DNA from: Sphingobium sp. EM0848
Lineage (GTDB): Bacteria; Pseudomonadota; Alphaproteobacteria; Sphingomonadales; Sphingomonadaceae
Assembly: GCF_013375555.1 (NCBI RefSeq)
Contig: NZ_JABXWB010000005.1
Coordinates: forward strand, 1 to 64,000
Reading direction: 5' to 3'
Length of the DNA stretch: 64,000 nucleotides
Part shown: positions 34,661-43,356 of the stretch, piece after piece
How positions within the stretch are numbered: the stretch's first letter is position 1
How the letters are laid out: every line of letters begins with the position of its first letter
Position numbers and translations under genes: made by a program
Notes under the pieces: generated by a model
Seen by the model: only the letters and a program-made list of their open reading frames with translations
What the model was told of the DNA's origin: nothing
Databases searched by the model: none

Positions 34661-34957
34661 ATGGTGACGATCCTGGTGACAATGACGGTGCGTCCCGAGG
34701 ATGCCCCGGAATTTGAGGCGACACTTGATGCGCTGATGCCCTTTCTGCGGGAAACGGAGCCCGACACGCTTCGCTTCGATTATTATCGCGTAGGCAAGCA
34801 AGACGGGGTCTATCGCCTGTTCGAAGTCTATGCATCGCGCGAGGCTTTCGATTTTCACATCAACAATCCGGCGACGGAATCGCAGCGCAGCACCTTCAAG
34901 CGCCTGCTCACCGGCCCCACCGAAGTCCAGTTCCTGACAGCATTGGGAGGCAAATGA
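34661..34957 (+). CDS. antibiotic-biosynthesis-monooxygenase (ABM) domain protein
   Basis: 98 aa ferredoxin-like alpha/beta-barrel protein. VTILVTMTVRPEDAPEFEATL at the N-terminus, the FDYYR strand and LFEVYASREAFDFH are the standard ABM pattern. Family members are cofactor-free quinol monooxygenases or heme-degrading enzymes. GGAGAGAC precedes the ATG. Its stop overlaps the ATGATG start of the following MDR reductase, so they are coupled. Together they could oxidise and reduce a quinone/quinol-type intermediate, which is inference. Confidence 0.87.
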   Translation: MVTILVTMTVRPEDAPEFEATLDALMPFLRETEPDTLRFDYYRVGKQDGVYRLFEVYASREAFDFHINNPATESQRSTFKRLLTGPTEVQFLTALGGK

Positions 34958-35988
34958 TGAGCGCGTTCGGCCGTGTGTTACGCCTCGGTGCCATCAAGGG
35001 CATCGGCCCCTTTGCATTGACGCAGGAAGCATCCAATCCGCCGGGACCGAGCGAAATCCTGGTCCGGATCGAGGCCTCCTCGCTCAATTTCCATGATTAT
35101 GCGGTTGTGACCGGGCGCCTCGGGCCGCGGGACGGCATTTCGCCCATGTCGGACGGCGCCGGCATCGTCGAGGCAGTCGGTGAGGGCGTAATGGGCTTTG
35201 CTGTCGGTGATCAGGTCGTCAGCGTCTTCTTCCCAAATTGGGCGGATGGCGACATTCACCCAGCTTACACCACAGTCGTTCCCGGCGATCGGGGTCAGGG
35301 CTTTGCACGCGATTATGTGACCGCTCCAGCGCACTGGTTCACCGCTGCTCCCGCCGGTTGGTCCAGTGCCGAGTCAGCTACCCTGCCCTGCGCAGCGCTC
35401 ACCGCATGGCGAGCACTGATGGAGGAGGCGCGGGTCAAGCCGGGCGACTGGGTCGTGACGCAGGGGACAGGCGGCGTCTCGCTCTTCGCGCTGCAATTTG
35501 CCAAGGCAGCAGGCGCGCGCGTGCTGGCCACTTCTTCATCCGACGTCAAGCTGGAGAAGTTGCGGGCGCTGGGCGCCGATGCGCTGGTCAACTATCGCGA
35601 CACCCCGGAATGGAGCCGCGCGGTGATCGAGGCGACCGACGGGCATGGGGCGGATGTGGTCGTCGAGATCGGCGGCGCGGGCACGCTGACGCAATCGATC
35701 CGGGCCACCCGCATTGGCGGCCATATCTCACTAATCGGCGTGCTGGCCGGGGTCGTGGGAGAAATCCCGACCGCCGAAATCATGGGCCGGAATATCCGCC
35801 TGCACGGCATCACCGTCGGCGGCCGCGCCCATCAGCGCGCGATGATCCGGGCGATTGAAGCCAATGGCATCCGGCCGGTCATCGACCGCAGCTTTCCGCT
35901 CGAAGAACTGGCCGAAGCCTTCGCCTATCAGGCCAGTGGCGCGCATTTCGGCAAGATCGTGGTCGATCTGGCAGAAGGACAAGGTTGA
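34957..35988 (+). CDS. zinc-free MDR oxidoreductase (quinone oxidoreductase-like)
   Basis: Medium-chain dehydrogenase/reductase of 343 aa. The nucleotide-binding motif TQGTGGVSLFALQFAKAAGARV and the pattern SSLNFHDYAVVTGRLG, without zinc-binding Cys or His, place it with NAD(P)H quinone/enoyl reductases. Of two adjacent ATGs, the second (34957) has the better spacing to GGAGG. Probably reduces an activated C=C or a quinone made by the ABM protein. Convergent with the SDR at 36002, only 13 bp apart. Confidence 0.9.
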   Translation: MSAFGRVLRLGAIKGIGPFALTQEASNPPGPSEILVRIEASSLNFHDYAVVTGRLGPRDGISPMSDGAGIVEAVGEGVMGFAVGDQVVSVFFPNWADGDIHPAYTTVVPGDRGQGFARDYVTAPAHWFTAAPAGWSSAESATLPCAALTAWRALMEEARVKPGDWVVTQGTGGVSLFALQFAKAAGARVLATSSSDVKLEKLRALGADALVNYRDTPEWSRAVIEATDGHGADVVVEIGGAGTLTQSIRATRIGGHISLIGVLAGVVGEIPTAEIMGRNIRLHGITVGGRAHQRAMIRAIEANGIRPVIDRSFPLEELAEAFAYQASGAHFGKIVVDLAEGQG

Positions 35989-36001
35989 GGATAGGCGTGC
36001 C

Positions 36002-36736
36002 TCACATGGTGAGGCCGCCATCCACCGTGATCTGCGCGCCAGTGACAAAACCGCTTTCGTCCGACAGCAGATAGACGATCGTTCCGACGATCTCCTGCGG
36101 TTCGGCAACGCGGCCCAGAGGCGTGCGCTCCACACCGATCGTCCGCCCCATGCCGCGCGAGGATTCATCGAGCAGGCGTGTGTCGAAATAGCCGGGATGG
36201 ACGACATTGACGCGGATGCCCTGCGGCGCCAGTTCCGCCGCCGCGGACAGGCTCATGCCGACGACCGCAGCCTTGGCGCCGCTGTAGATGGAGACACCGG
36301 CATGGGCGCGTAGGCTGGCTGCTGAGCCGATATTGACGATCGAACCGGCGCCATTGTCCCGCATGGCCGGGATCGCATATTTCATGCCCAGCAAGACGCC
36401 GATCTGGTTGATGCCGATAATCTCCTCGATATCGGCCATCTCCACAGCCTCGATGCGGCGGCTTTTCCCGAAGCCCGCATTGTTGACGAGGCCGCTCAGC
36501 TTGCCAAAGCGCGTGGTCGCCGTCTCGACCGCCCGCGCCCAGTCGCTTTCCTGCCGCACATCCAGCGGGACATAGATGCCCTGCCCGCCGAGGTCCGCTT
36601 CGATCGCCTCACCCGCTTCGCGATCCCGCCCGCCGAACACGACCTGACCGCCATGGGCGACGATCCCGCGTACCATCGCCTCGCCCATGCCGCGCGTGCC
36701 ACCCGACAAAAGAATGGCCTTGCCCGCCAACCGCAT
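36002..36736 (-). CDS. SDR-family oxidoreductase
   Basis: 244 aa classical SDR: SGGTRGMGEAMV near residue 11, NNAGFGKS, catalytic YSGAK, and the C-terminal TVDGG. It begins 3 bp after the stop of an acyl-CoA synthetase, so it is the last gene of the long leftward operon that starts near FecR. A 3-hydroxyacyl-CoA or alicyclic alcohol dehydrogenase role fits the operon. Confidence 0.92.
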   Translation of the reverse strand: MRLAGKAILLSGGTRGMGEAMVRGIVAHGGQVVFGGRDREAGEAIEADLGGQGIYVPLDVRQESDWARAVETATTRFGKLSGLVNNAGFGKSRRIEAVEMADIEEIIGINQIGVLLGMKYAIPAMRDNGAGSIVNIGSAASLRAHAGVSIYSGAKAAVVGMSLSAAAELAPQGIRVNVVHPGYFDTRLLDESSRGMGRTIGVERTPLGRVAEPQEIVGTIVYLLSDESGFVTGAQITVDGGLTM

Positions 36737-36739
36737 GAT

Positions 36740-38239
36740 TTAACGCACTTTCTCTAATGTGAGATGCGCGTCCTTGTAGCGCTGCTTGAGGTCACGCTTG
36801 GAAATCTTGCCCGTGGCCAAACGCGGCAACGGTTCCTGCTGCACCACGACATAACGAGGCACTTTATAGTTTGCGAGGCGTGTGTTGCAGTGGTCGACAA
36901 TCTCTGACGCGGCAATGGGGTGGCGGGCATGGACGATGGCCATCGGCGTCTCACCGAATTTCTCGTCGAACGCACCGATCACTGCGACTTCGTCCACGCC
37001 GTCAATCTCATTAATTACAGCCTCAATATCGAGCGGCCAGATATTGAGGCCGCCTGAGATGATGATGTCCTTGAGACGGTCGACAAGCTGCATATTGCCC
37101 TTCGCATCCATGACGCCGATGTCGCCGCTGCGAAGCCAGTCACCGAAGAACGCGTCCTTCGTCGCCTCTGGATTGTTCCAATAGCCGATCATCACGCCCG
37201 GACCGCGCAGGATGATTTCACCCGGCGTACCGACAGGCACATCCTCGCCATTTTCGTCGACGATGCGATGCTTGGTGAAGATGCCGCCCCGGCCACATTG
37301 TTCGGGATGTTCGACAGCTTCCGACGCGGGCATGACCGATGAATTACCGCCCGCTTCGGTCAAGCCGTAGAGCTGGCGCAGGATCACGCCCTTGCTCCGC
37401 CATGTCTCCAGCAACGCCAGCGGCACCCGTGCTCCGCCCACCGCCGCCCATTTGATATGCGACAGGTCAGCCTCGGCGAAACCGGGACAGGCGGCGATCC
37501 GCTCCCAGAAAGTCGGCACGCCGCCAAAAATCTGCACCTTCTCCTCGATCAGCAGGCGCAGCGCCCGCTCGGCATCGAAATCCGCCTCGATGAAGTCGGT
37601 CATACCAAGGTTCAGAAACTCGACCAGTTGGACCGTGCCCGCGCTGGTATAGAGCGGCGCGACGTTGATCGCCGTCGCGCCCATCTGATGCTCGGGATAG
37701 TTGATCACCGCCTCCAGCGCATAGCCAAGCATGGTGCGATGGGTCAGCATCACCCCCTTGGGCCGTGCGGTCGAGCCGCTGGTATAGCCGATGACGGTCA
37801 CGGCATCAGGATCATGATCGCCCACAAAATCGACCGGCTCGCCCTGCCGCAGCGCGGCGACGTCTTCAATCGGCAGCAGCGTATAGCCCCGCCCCGCCAG
37901 CATCCCCGCCTTGTCGCCCCCGACATAGATCATCGTCGGCGTGCAGTCGGCGGCGACCGATATCGCCTCCTCCTGAGTATAGCGATAGTTGAGCGGCACC
38001 AGCGTTCCGCCCGCGCGGATAACGCCGAGCGCGGCGGCGCACCAGAGCATCGAATTCGGCGCGAAGATCGGCACCCGATCGCCGGCTTTCAGCCCCCGCG
38101 CCCGCAAATCCATGGCTATCCGCGCGGTCCACTGCTCGAACTCGCCATAGGTGGTGACATCTGCCCCGACCACGATCGCGCGGTTACCGGGAATCTTGTC
38201 CGCCCACCAACGCAAGCTCTGATCGATTGTCGACGTCAT
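36740..38239 (-). CDS. acyl-CoA synthetase (AMP-forming), copy 3
   Basis: 499 aa ligase with P-loop YTSGSTARPKGVM at residues 152-164, YGLTEAGG, the hinge DRLKDIIISGGLNI, and the catalytic Lys in LATGKISKRD. GGGGAAAGAG precedes ATG 38239. It is paralogous to the synthetase at 21183. Only 14 bp separate it from the upstream acyl-CoA dehydrogenase, so it probably makes the CoA ester that the dehydrogenase pair then oxidises. Confidence 0.94.
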   Translation of the reverse strand: MTSTIDQSLRWWADKIPGNRAIVVGADVTTYGEFEQWTARIAMDLRARGLKAGDRVPIFAPNSMLWCAAALGVIRAGGTLVPLNYRYTQEEAISVAADCTPTMIYVGGDKAGMLAGRGYTLLPIEDVAALRQGEPVDFVGDHDPDAVTVIGYTSGSTARPKGVMLTHRTMLGYALEAVINYPEHQMGATAINVAPLYTSAGTVQLVEFLNLGMTDFIEADFDAERALRLLIEEKVQIFGGVPTFWERIAACPGFAEADLSHIKWAAVGGARVPLALLETWRSKGVILRQLYGLTEAGGNSSVMPASEAVEHPEQCGRGGIFTKHRIVDENGEDVPVGTPGEIILRGPGVMIGYWNNPEATKDAFFGDWLRSGDIGVMDAKGNMQLVDRLKDIIISGGLNIWPLDIEAVINEIDGVDEVAVIGAFDEKFGETPMAIVHARHPIAASEIVDHCNTRLANYKVPRYVVVQQEPLPRLATGKISKRDLKQRYKDAHLTLEKVR

Positions 38240-38253
38240 CGCTCTTTCCCCGG

Positions 38254-39333
38254 TCAATAGCCTTTGATCGTGGCGTAGCGTTCGCCAAGGAAAGCATTGC
38301 CGCCCAGCAGTGCCTCGCTCACCCGCGCCCATTTGATATAATTGCCCGCGACATGCTCTGAGGTCATGCCGATGCCGCCATGGAGCTGCACCATCTCGCT
38401 ACTGGCGAGATGGATCGCCTCCCCCGCCATATATTTGGCGAGGATCGCCAACTCCTCCAGATCGGGCCGATCTTCATCCGCAGCGGCCAGCGCCGCCTGC
38501 ACGCTAGACCGCGCCAGTTCCAGATCGACCAGCATCTGCGCAGCGCGATGCTGCAAGGCCTGAAAAGAGCCGATCTTGCGGCCGAACTGCTCGCGGGTCT
38601 TGAGATAGTCCACTGTGATTTCGATCGCGCGCTCACAGGCGCCGACCATTTCTGCGGCAAGGCCGATCCGGGCCAGATCAACCGCACGCGCCACTGTATC
38701 GCCGCCGCCCGCCAGCAGAGCATCATCGGTCACGGCGACATTGTCGAGGATCACATGAGCGAAGGCACGGCCGTCGACGCTGTCAATCGCCTCATGACGA
38801 ACCGCCTGCGCATCGACCAGGAACAGCATCGGCGTGTCACCCTGCGCCGCGACCAGCAGCACAGCGGCGCTGGCCGCGCCCTGCACCCAGCTTTTGCGGC
38901 CGTTCAGCACCCAGCCCCCCGTCGTCCGCGTCGCCGTCGTCGACAGAGCGCCGCCATGGTGCGCGCCCTCCCCAATCGCCAGAGCAGCCTGCGTCTCACC
39001 GCTGAGCAGGCCCGGTAGCGTCTCGTAGCGCGCCACATCGGACCCGAAACGCGCCACCAGCGACGCAGCAATGCCGCTCGCGAGCAAGGGAATATCCGCA
39101 ATCTCGCGCCCGATCTCGCCCAGCAGTGCGCCAAGGCCGACAAAGCCGAAACCCGCGCCGCCCGTTTCCTCCGGCACGGCCGCCCCGGCCCAGCCCATTT
39201 CGGCGACGCCGCGCCACTGACTGGCCCCAAGCGCCGGATCTCGCCCCAATCCGGCGCGCGCAGGCGCATTGTCGCTCACCCACTCCCGAGCGGTGTCGGC
39301 AAGCATCTGAAGGTCTTCAGCAGAAACGGTCAT
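38254..39333 (-). CDS. acyl-CoA dehydrogenase, short (beta-type) subunit
   Basis: 359 aa flavoprotein-fold dehydrogenase. QLHGGIGMTSEHVAGNYIKWARVSEALLG marks the C-terminal domain. It is shorter than its neighbour and lacks the EGGTSEI-type C-terminal motif. Adjacent long/short acyl-CoA dehydrogenase genes commonly encode alpha2-beta2 heterotetramers, as in steroid side-chain degradation (FadE28-FadE29). Gap of 15 bp to the long subunit gene. Confidence 0.91.
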   Translation of the reverse strand: MTVSAEDLQMLADTAREWVSDNAPARAGLGRDPALGASQWRGVAEMGWAGAAVPEETGGAGFGFVGLGALLGEIGREIADIPLLASGIAASLVARFGSDVARYETLPGLLSGETQAALAIGEGAHHGGALSTTATRTTGGWVLNGRKSWVQGAASAAVLLVAAQGDTPMLFLVDAQAVRHEAIDSVDGRAFAHVILDNVAVTDDALLAGGGDTVARAVDLARIGLAAEMVGACERAIEITVDYLKTREQFGRKIGSFQALQHRAAQMLVDLELARSSVQAALAAADEDRPDLEELAILAKYMAGEAIHLASSEMVQLHGGIGMTSEHVAGNYIKWARVSEALLGGNAFLGERYATIKGY

Positions 39334-39348
39334 GAATGGAACCTCGGA

Positions 39349-40521
39349 TCAGTCGGGCAGGCCAAGCACGCGCTTGGAAATCACGTTGAGATTGATCTCC
39401 GACGTCCCGCCTTCGATCGAATTTCCCTTGGACCGCAGCCATTTGCGTGTTTCATTGAGATCACCGGCATCGAAATTGTCGCCGGACCAGCCCAGGCCAT
39501 CCAGCCCCAGCAGTTCGACGGCCAGTTCCCCCCGCGCCTGATGGGCCTTGGCCGACGCATATTTGACGACCGAGGTGAGCACCCCAACATCGCCGCTATC
39601 GGCAGCGATCTGCGTCCGGCGCGTGGTGACATCCACGGCCCGCTCATACAAATTATGCCGCGCGATCCGCGCCCGCAGCGCGCCGTCAGCGATCCGCCCG
39701 TCGACCTCGCCAACCGCACGCTTCGCCAGATCCTCGATCCGCACGCTGCGGTCGCCGCCAAAGCCCACCGCCGACACATTCTGCCGCTCATATTGCAGCA
39801 GCTTCTTGGCGATGGTCCAGCCGCCATTGAGCGGACCGACCATATTCTCCTTGGGCACCTTCACATCGTCGAAGAAGGTCTCGCAGAAAGGTGAAGAGCC
39901 GGAGATCAGCTCAATCGGCCGCACCGAAACGCCCGGCGTCTGGAGGTCGATCAACAGAAAGGAAATGCCCAGATGCTTGGGCGCGTCCATATCGGTACGC
40001 ACCAGAGCGAAAATCCAGTCGGCCTTGTCGGCATAGCTGGTCCAGATTTTCTGCCCATTGACCAGCCAATGGTCGCCCTTGTCCTCCGCCCTTGTGCGCA
40101 GCGAGGCCAGATCGGACCCGGCGCCCGGCTCCGAATAGCCCTGACACCAGCGGGTTTCGGCCCGCACTATGGAAGGAAGGAAGCGCGCCTTCTGCTCGTC
40201 TGTGCCATATTCCAGCAGCACCGGCCCCAGCATCCACAGCCCGAAGGAAAAAAGCGCCGGCCGCGCGCCCGCGCGCTGCAATTCCTCCTGCAAGATCATC
40301 GCCTGCGCCGCGTCCAGCCCCGCGCCGCCATAAGCCGATGGCCAGGTTGGCGCGGTCCAGCCCTGTGCGATCATCGCATCCAGCCACGCCTTCGTATCGG
40401 GATTGGGATAGGTCGGTTTGCGCCCGCCCCAGGGGATTTCCTCCTCGGGCATGGCGATGCGGATCGATGCCGGCAGGTTCGCGGCAATCCAGTCCCGCGC
40501 GAGCTGACGAAAATCACTCAA
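39349..40521 (-). CDS. acyl-CoA dehydrogenase, long (alpha-type) subunit
   Basis: 390 aa with QGYSEPGAGSDLASLRTRA, NGQKIWTSYA and the C-terminal IEGGTSEINLNVISKRVLGLP. It starts at TTG; GGGGAGGAA lies eight bases upstream and no better in-frame ATG preserves the N-terminal MSDFRQLARDWIAANLP. It is encoded directly after the ECF sigma factor (34-bp gap). With the shorter partner it probably forms a heteromeric dehydrogenase of cyclic or branched acyl-CoA. Confidence 0.91.
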   Translation of the reverse strand: MSDFRQLARDWIAANLPASIRIAMPEEEIPWGGRKPTYPNPDTKAWLDAMIAQGWTAPTWPSAYGGAGLDAAQAMILQEELQRAGARPALFSFGLWMLGPVLLEYGTDEQKARFLPSIVRAETRWCQGYSEPGAGSDLASLRTRAEDKGDHWLVNGQKIWTSYADKADWIFALVRTDMDAPKHLGISFLLIDLQTPGVSVRPIELISGSSPFCETFFDDVKVPKENMVGPLNGGWTIAKKLLQYERQNVSAVGFGGDRSVRIEDLAKRAVGEVDGRIADGALRARIARHNLYERAVDVTTRRTQIAADSGDVGVLTSVVKYASAKAHQARGELAVELLGLDGLGWSGDNFDAGDLNETRKWLRSKGNSIEGGTSEINLNVISKRVLGLPD

Positions 40522-40555
40522 ACTCTATTCCTCCCCTGACCCGAAAGGCCGAGAT

Positions 40556-41038
40556 TTATGCATCGCGCCAGCCGCCAATGAACAAGGCAGCCTTGGCGAT
40601 ATGTTTTTCCACTGCGCTGATGCTGATCGCTTCCAGTTCAGCAATCTCGCGATATTTGTAACCGTCGAGCCGATGCATCAGGAATATCCGACGCGTCCGC
40701 TCCGGCAGGCTGTCGAGCGCCGCCGTGACCGCTTCCAGCCGCCGCCGCGCGTCCAATGCCTCATCGGGCAGGGGATCGTCGCTGCGCAGCATCTCATGCA
40801 GGTCGACGGATAGGGGCTCAGCGCGGCGCGTGCGCTCTCGCCGGTCCTGGTCGATCGCGACATTGCCCGCGACCCGCATCAGAAAATTGTCGGGATTGGC
40901 AACTGGTTCCTGATAGCTGAGCATCCGCACGAAGGCCGTCTGCAGCAGATCTTCCGCCATGGCGGGACGGCGCGTCCAGCGCCCTACCCGTCGCGAAAGG
41001 CGTTGCCATGCCGATTGGTCTTGTGGCGCGTAGGTCAT
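40556..41038 (-). CDS. ECF RNA polymerase sigma factor (FecI-like)
   Basis: 160 aa sigma-70 family protein. Region 2 is seen in DLLQTAFVRMLSYQEPVANPDNFLMRVAGNVAID, and region 4 in LPERTRRIFLMHRLDGYKYREIAELEAISISAVEKHIAKA. The VEKHIAKA ending is characteristic of the FecI group used in cell-surface signalling. GGAGAGGCGAG precedes the ATG. Its probable anti-sigma partner FecR (47317) and receptor (48417) are about 6 kb upstream in the same cluster, with catabolic genes in between, which is unusual for this normally contiguous triad. Confidence 0.9.
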   Translation of the reverse strand: MTYAPQDQSAWQRLSRRVGRWTRRPAMAEDLLQTAFVRMLSYQEPVANPDNFLMRVAGNVAIDQDRRERTRRAEPLSVDLHEMLRSDDPLPDEALDARRRLEAVTAALDSLPERTRRIFLMHRLDGYKYREIAELEAISISAVEKHIAKAALFIGGWRDA

Positions 41039-41060
41039 AGTTGATTCTCGCCTCTCCAGA

Positions 41061-41080
41061 GATTTAAGTAATCAACTACA
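41061..41080. promoter_or_regulatory. AT-rich site upstream of the sigma factor gene
   Basis: The sequence gatttaagtaatcaactaca reads TTGATTACTTAA on the coding strand and partly resembles the shared element. It may be a private promoter for the sigma factor within the operon. Weak evidence. Confidence 0.25.
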
Positions 41081-41108
41081 TATTATACTGCAAGCATAAG
41101 TTTTGGCC

Positions 41109-42368
41109 TCAATAGCCTTCGTCCGCTCCGGCAAAAAAGGGCACCCGTGCCACCCAAAGAAAGAGCGGGACCGCCAACAGCGCCAATCCCGTCCAGATAT
41201 TGAAAGCCATGCCGTAGCCGCCAAGCTTTTCCTGCGAGAGACTGAAAAGCACAGGCCCGATCCCGGTCCCGATATAGAGCATGACGATGCCCAATATGCC
41301 AAAGATGCTGCCATAATAGCGCCGGCCGAAAATCCGCACCGTGCAATAGGCGAGGCAATCCGCCTCCGCCCCGACCGCGAAACCGAATATCGGCAAGGCA
41401 ATCAGCAGCGCCACCCCGCCACCGCCATAAGCAAGCAGGACGAAGGACAGAGCCTCAGCGGCGAGCACGATCGACATCAGCACAGAGGCATGGATATGAA
41501 CGCGATCGATGATTATCCCGGTCAGAAAGCGCCCCGTCACTGTCGCAAAGCCGAACAATCCCACCGCTGAAGCTGCTTCCGCGCGGCTGATCCCCTCCGT
41601 CGCAAGGAAAGGCATCAGATTGACCGACACGCCACCAACGCAAATGCCGTAGAGCAACGCGCCAAGCGACATGATCCAGAAAACGGGCATGCGAAGGGCC
41701 GTGCCAAGCGTGAATCCCTCTCCCTTGGGCGCGCGATTTGCGATCATCTGGTCGCTATGCCCTTCGCGCAGCCACAGGCCCAGCAGGGGCAGGATGATGA
41801 GCGGAAAGGCGGCCTCCACAAACAGCGCCGTGCGCCAGTCATAGGCGTCGATGATCCCTTGCATCAACCGTGGCCCGATGATCGCACTTGCTCCGATGCC
41901 GGTCGACATGATGCCAAGCGCAGTTCCCAGCCCCCTCGAGAACAGGCTGCTCACGATTCGGCCATAGGTGATAGCGCTGGTGCCCGAAACAATCGCGCCA
42001 ATGGCAAAGCCGCTCAGATAATATTGCGCGAGCGTCTCCACGGCAAAGCCCGTCGCCGCTAATATCCCCGCCAGCACGAAGAGCGAAACCAGCGCCACGC
42101 CCTTCGCCCCGACCCGATCGGCGAGATAGCCTGCGATCGGCGCCGAGCAGATCGCGCCAAGGCTCCAGCACAGCATCCAGCCGGTGATCTGCGTCACGGA
42201 CCAGCCGAACTCCTGAGTCAAAGGCTGGATGAAGGCGCCCAGCGAATAGGCCGGCACGCTGCCGAAGCAGATACCGAGGACCACCGCGACCATCGGCTTC
42301 CACGACCGGCGGAATTCCTCCCCGATGGTCATGCCACCCGGCGTCAGCGCCTGCATGTCCATCTTCAT
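41109..42368 (-). CDS. MFS transporter
   Basis: 419 aa with about twelve membrane segments; the loop signature GYLADRVGAKG is at residues 80-90. The start overlaps the stop of the upstream SDR (ATGA). Its architecture resembles monocarboxylate/oxalate-type carriers. Placement inside the catabolic operon suggests import of an organic acid released from the substrate, or uptake of the substrate itself. Confidence 0.91.
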   Translation of the reverse strand: MKMDMQALTPGGMTIGEEFRRSWKPMVAVVLGICFGSVPAYSLGAFIQPLTQEFGWSVTQITGWMLCWSLGAICSAPIAGYLADRVGAKGVALVSLFVLAGILAATGFAVETLAQYYLSGFAIGAIVSGTSAITYGRIVSSLFSRGLGTALGIMSTGIGASAIIGPRLMQGIIDAYDWRTALFVEAAFPLIILPLLGLWLREGHSDQMIANRAPKGEGFTLGTALRMPVFWIMSLGALLYGICVGGVSVNLMPFLATEGISRAEAASAVGLFGFATVTGRFLTGIIIDRVHIHASVLMSIVLAAEALSFVLLAYGGGGVALLIALPIFGFAVGAEADCLAYCTVRIFGRRYYGSIFGILGIVMLYIGTGIGPVLFSLSQEKLGGYGMAFNIWTGLALLAVPLFLWVARVPFFAGADEGY

Positions 42369-43345
42369 TGTCCGCCCTTGCCCGCAAAGCGATTGACGAG
42401 ACCGCCGATCAGATAATTGCGCACCTGCGGTTGGTTGAGCGCCTTGAAATCCCAGCCGCCCGCGCGGAACACCGACCGGCTCACTTCCGGGTCGGTCATC
42501 AGACCGATCTCGCCCCCCGCGACGCGAAAGGTGAGGCCGTTGACGTTCGCCGCCGCGTCCGAACAGAGCCACAGCACGAAATTGGCGATATGATCGGGAT
42601 TGAGGTCGGTTTCCGGCGCTTCGTTCGTGCTCGTCACCATGTCGCGGACGATGAACTGGTTCCAGGCGGTCGGAAAGCCATGGACCAGTTCCGCCTCATT
42701 CGCCATTTCCGACGCCTTGGGATCGGCTCGCATGCGCGACACCGCGCCGGGGCGGATGGCGTTGCAACGGATGCCATGTGGCCCGAGATCGCGGGCGACG
42801 GAACGGGTGAAACCGACTGTCCCTTCCTTGACCGCCGCATAGATGGAATTGCCGTAAAAACCGAGGCCTCCGGTCGAGGCCGTGTTCAGGATCACACCGT
42901 ATCGCTGCGCCATCATCGGCTTCGAGACGGCACGGGTCATGTTGAACGTGCCCTTCAGATGCACCGCGACAAGACTGTCGAAATCCTCGTCGGTCGCTTC
43001 ATAGATGCGGGCGAAGCGTTGGTTGCCCGCATTATTGACCAATATGTCGACCTTGCCGAAGGCGTCGAGCGCGGTCTGGACGATGGCATTGGCGCCCTCG
43101 GTCGTCGCCACGCTTTCGACGCTGGCGACAGCCTCGCCGCCCGCGTCGCGGATTTCCCGCACTACCATGTCTGCCAGCGAGGCATCCGTCCCGACGCCAT
43201 CGAGCGGCGATCCATTATCGTTCACCACCACCTTTGCCCCCGCGCGGGCAAAGGCCATGGCGTGCGAGCGCCCGATCGAAACCGGCTGTCCCGCGCCGGT
43301 GATGATCGCGACCTTGCCGGCCAGGGGTTTGTTCTCGTCGATCAT
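42365..43345 (-). CDS. SDR-family dehydrogenase (MFE-2/17beta-HSD4-like)
   Basis: 326 aa, longer than a classical SDR. VAIITGAGQPVSIGRSHAMAFARAGAKVVVND has the insertion and VVVND sequence typical of the (3R)-hydroxyacyl-CoA dehydrogenase domain of multifunctional enzyme type 2. NNAGNQRF and the catalytic YAAVK follow. ATG 43345 has AAGGAC upstream. A (3R)-hydroxyacyl-CoA dehydrogenase step of beta-oxidation is likely. Overlaps the MFS gene by 4 bp. Confidence 0.9.
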   Translation of the reverse strand: MIDENKPLAGKVAIITGAGQPVSIGRSHAMAFARAGAKVVVNDNGSPLDGVGTDASLADMVVREIRDAGGEAVASVESVATTEGANAIVQTALDAFGKVDILVNNAGNQRFARIYEATDEDFDSLVAVHLKGTFNMTRAVSKPMMAQRYGVILNTASTGGLGFYGNSIYAAVKEGTVGFTRSVARDLGPHGIRCNAIRPGAVSRMRADPKASEMANEAELVHGFPTAWNQFIVRDMVTSTNEAPETDLNPDHIANFVLWLCSDAAANVNGLTFRVAGGEIGLMTDPEVSRSVFRAGGWDFKALNQPQVRNYLIGGLVNRFAGKGGQ

Positions 43346-43356
43346 GAATAGTCCTT

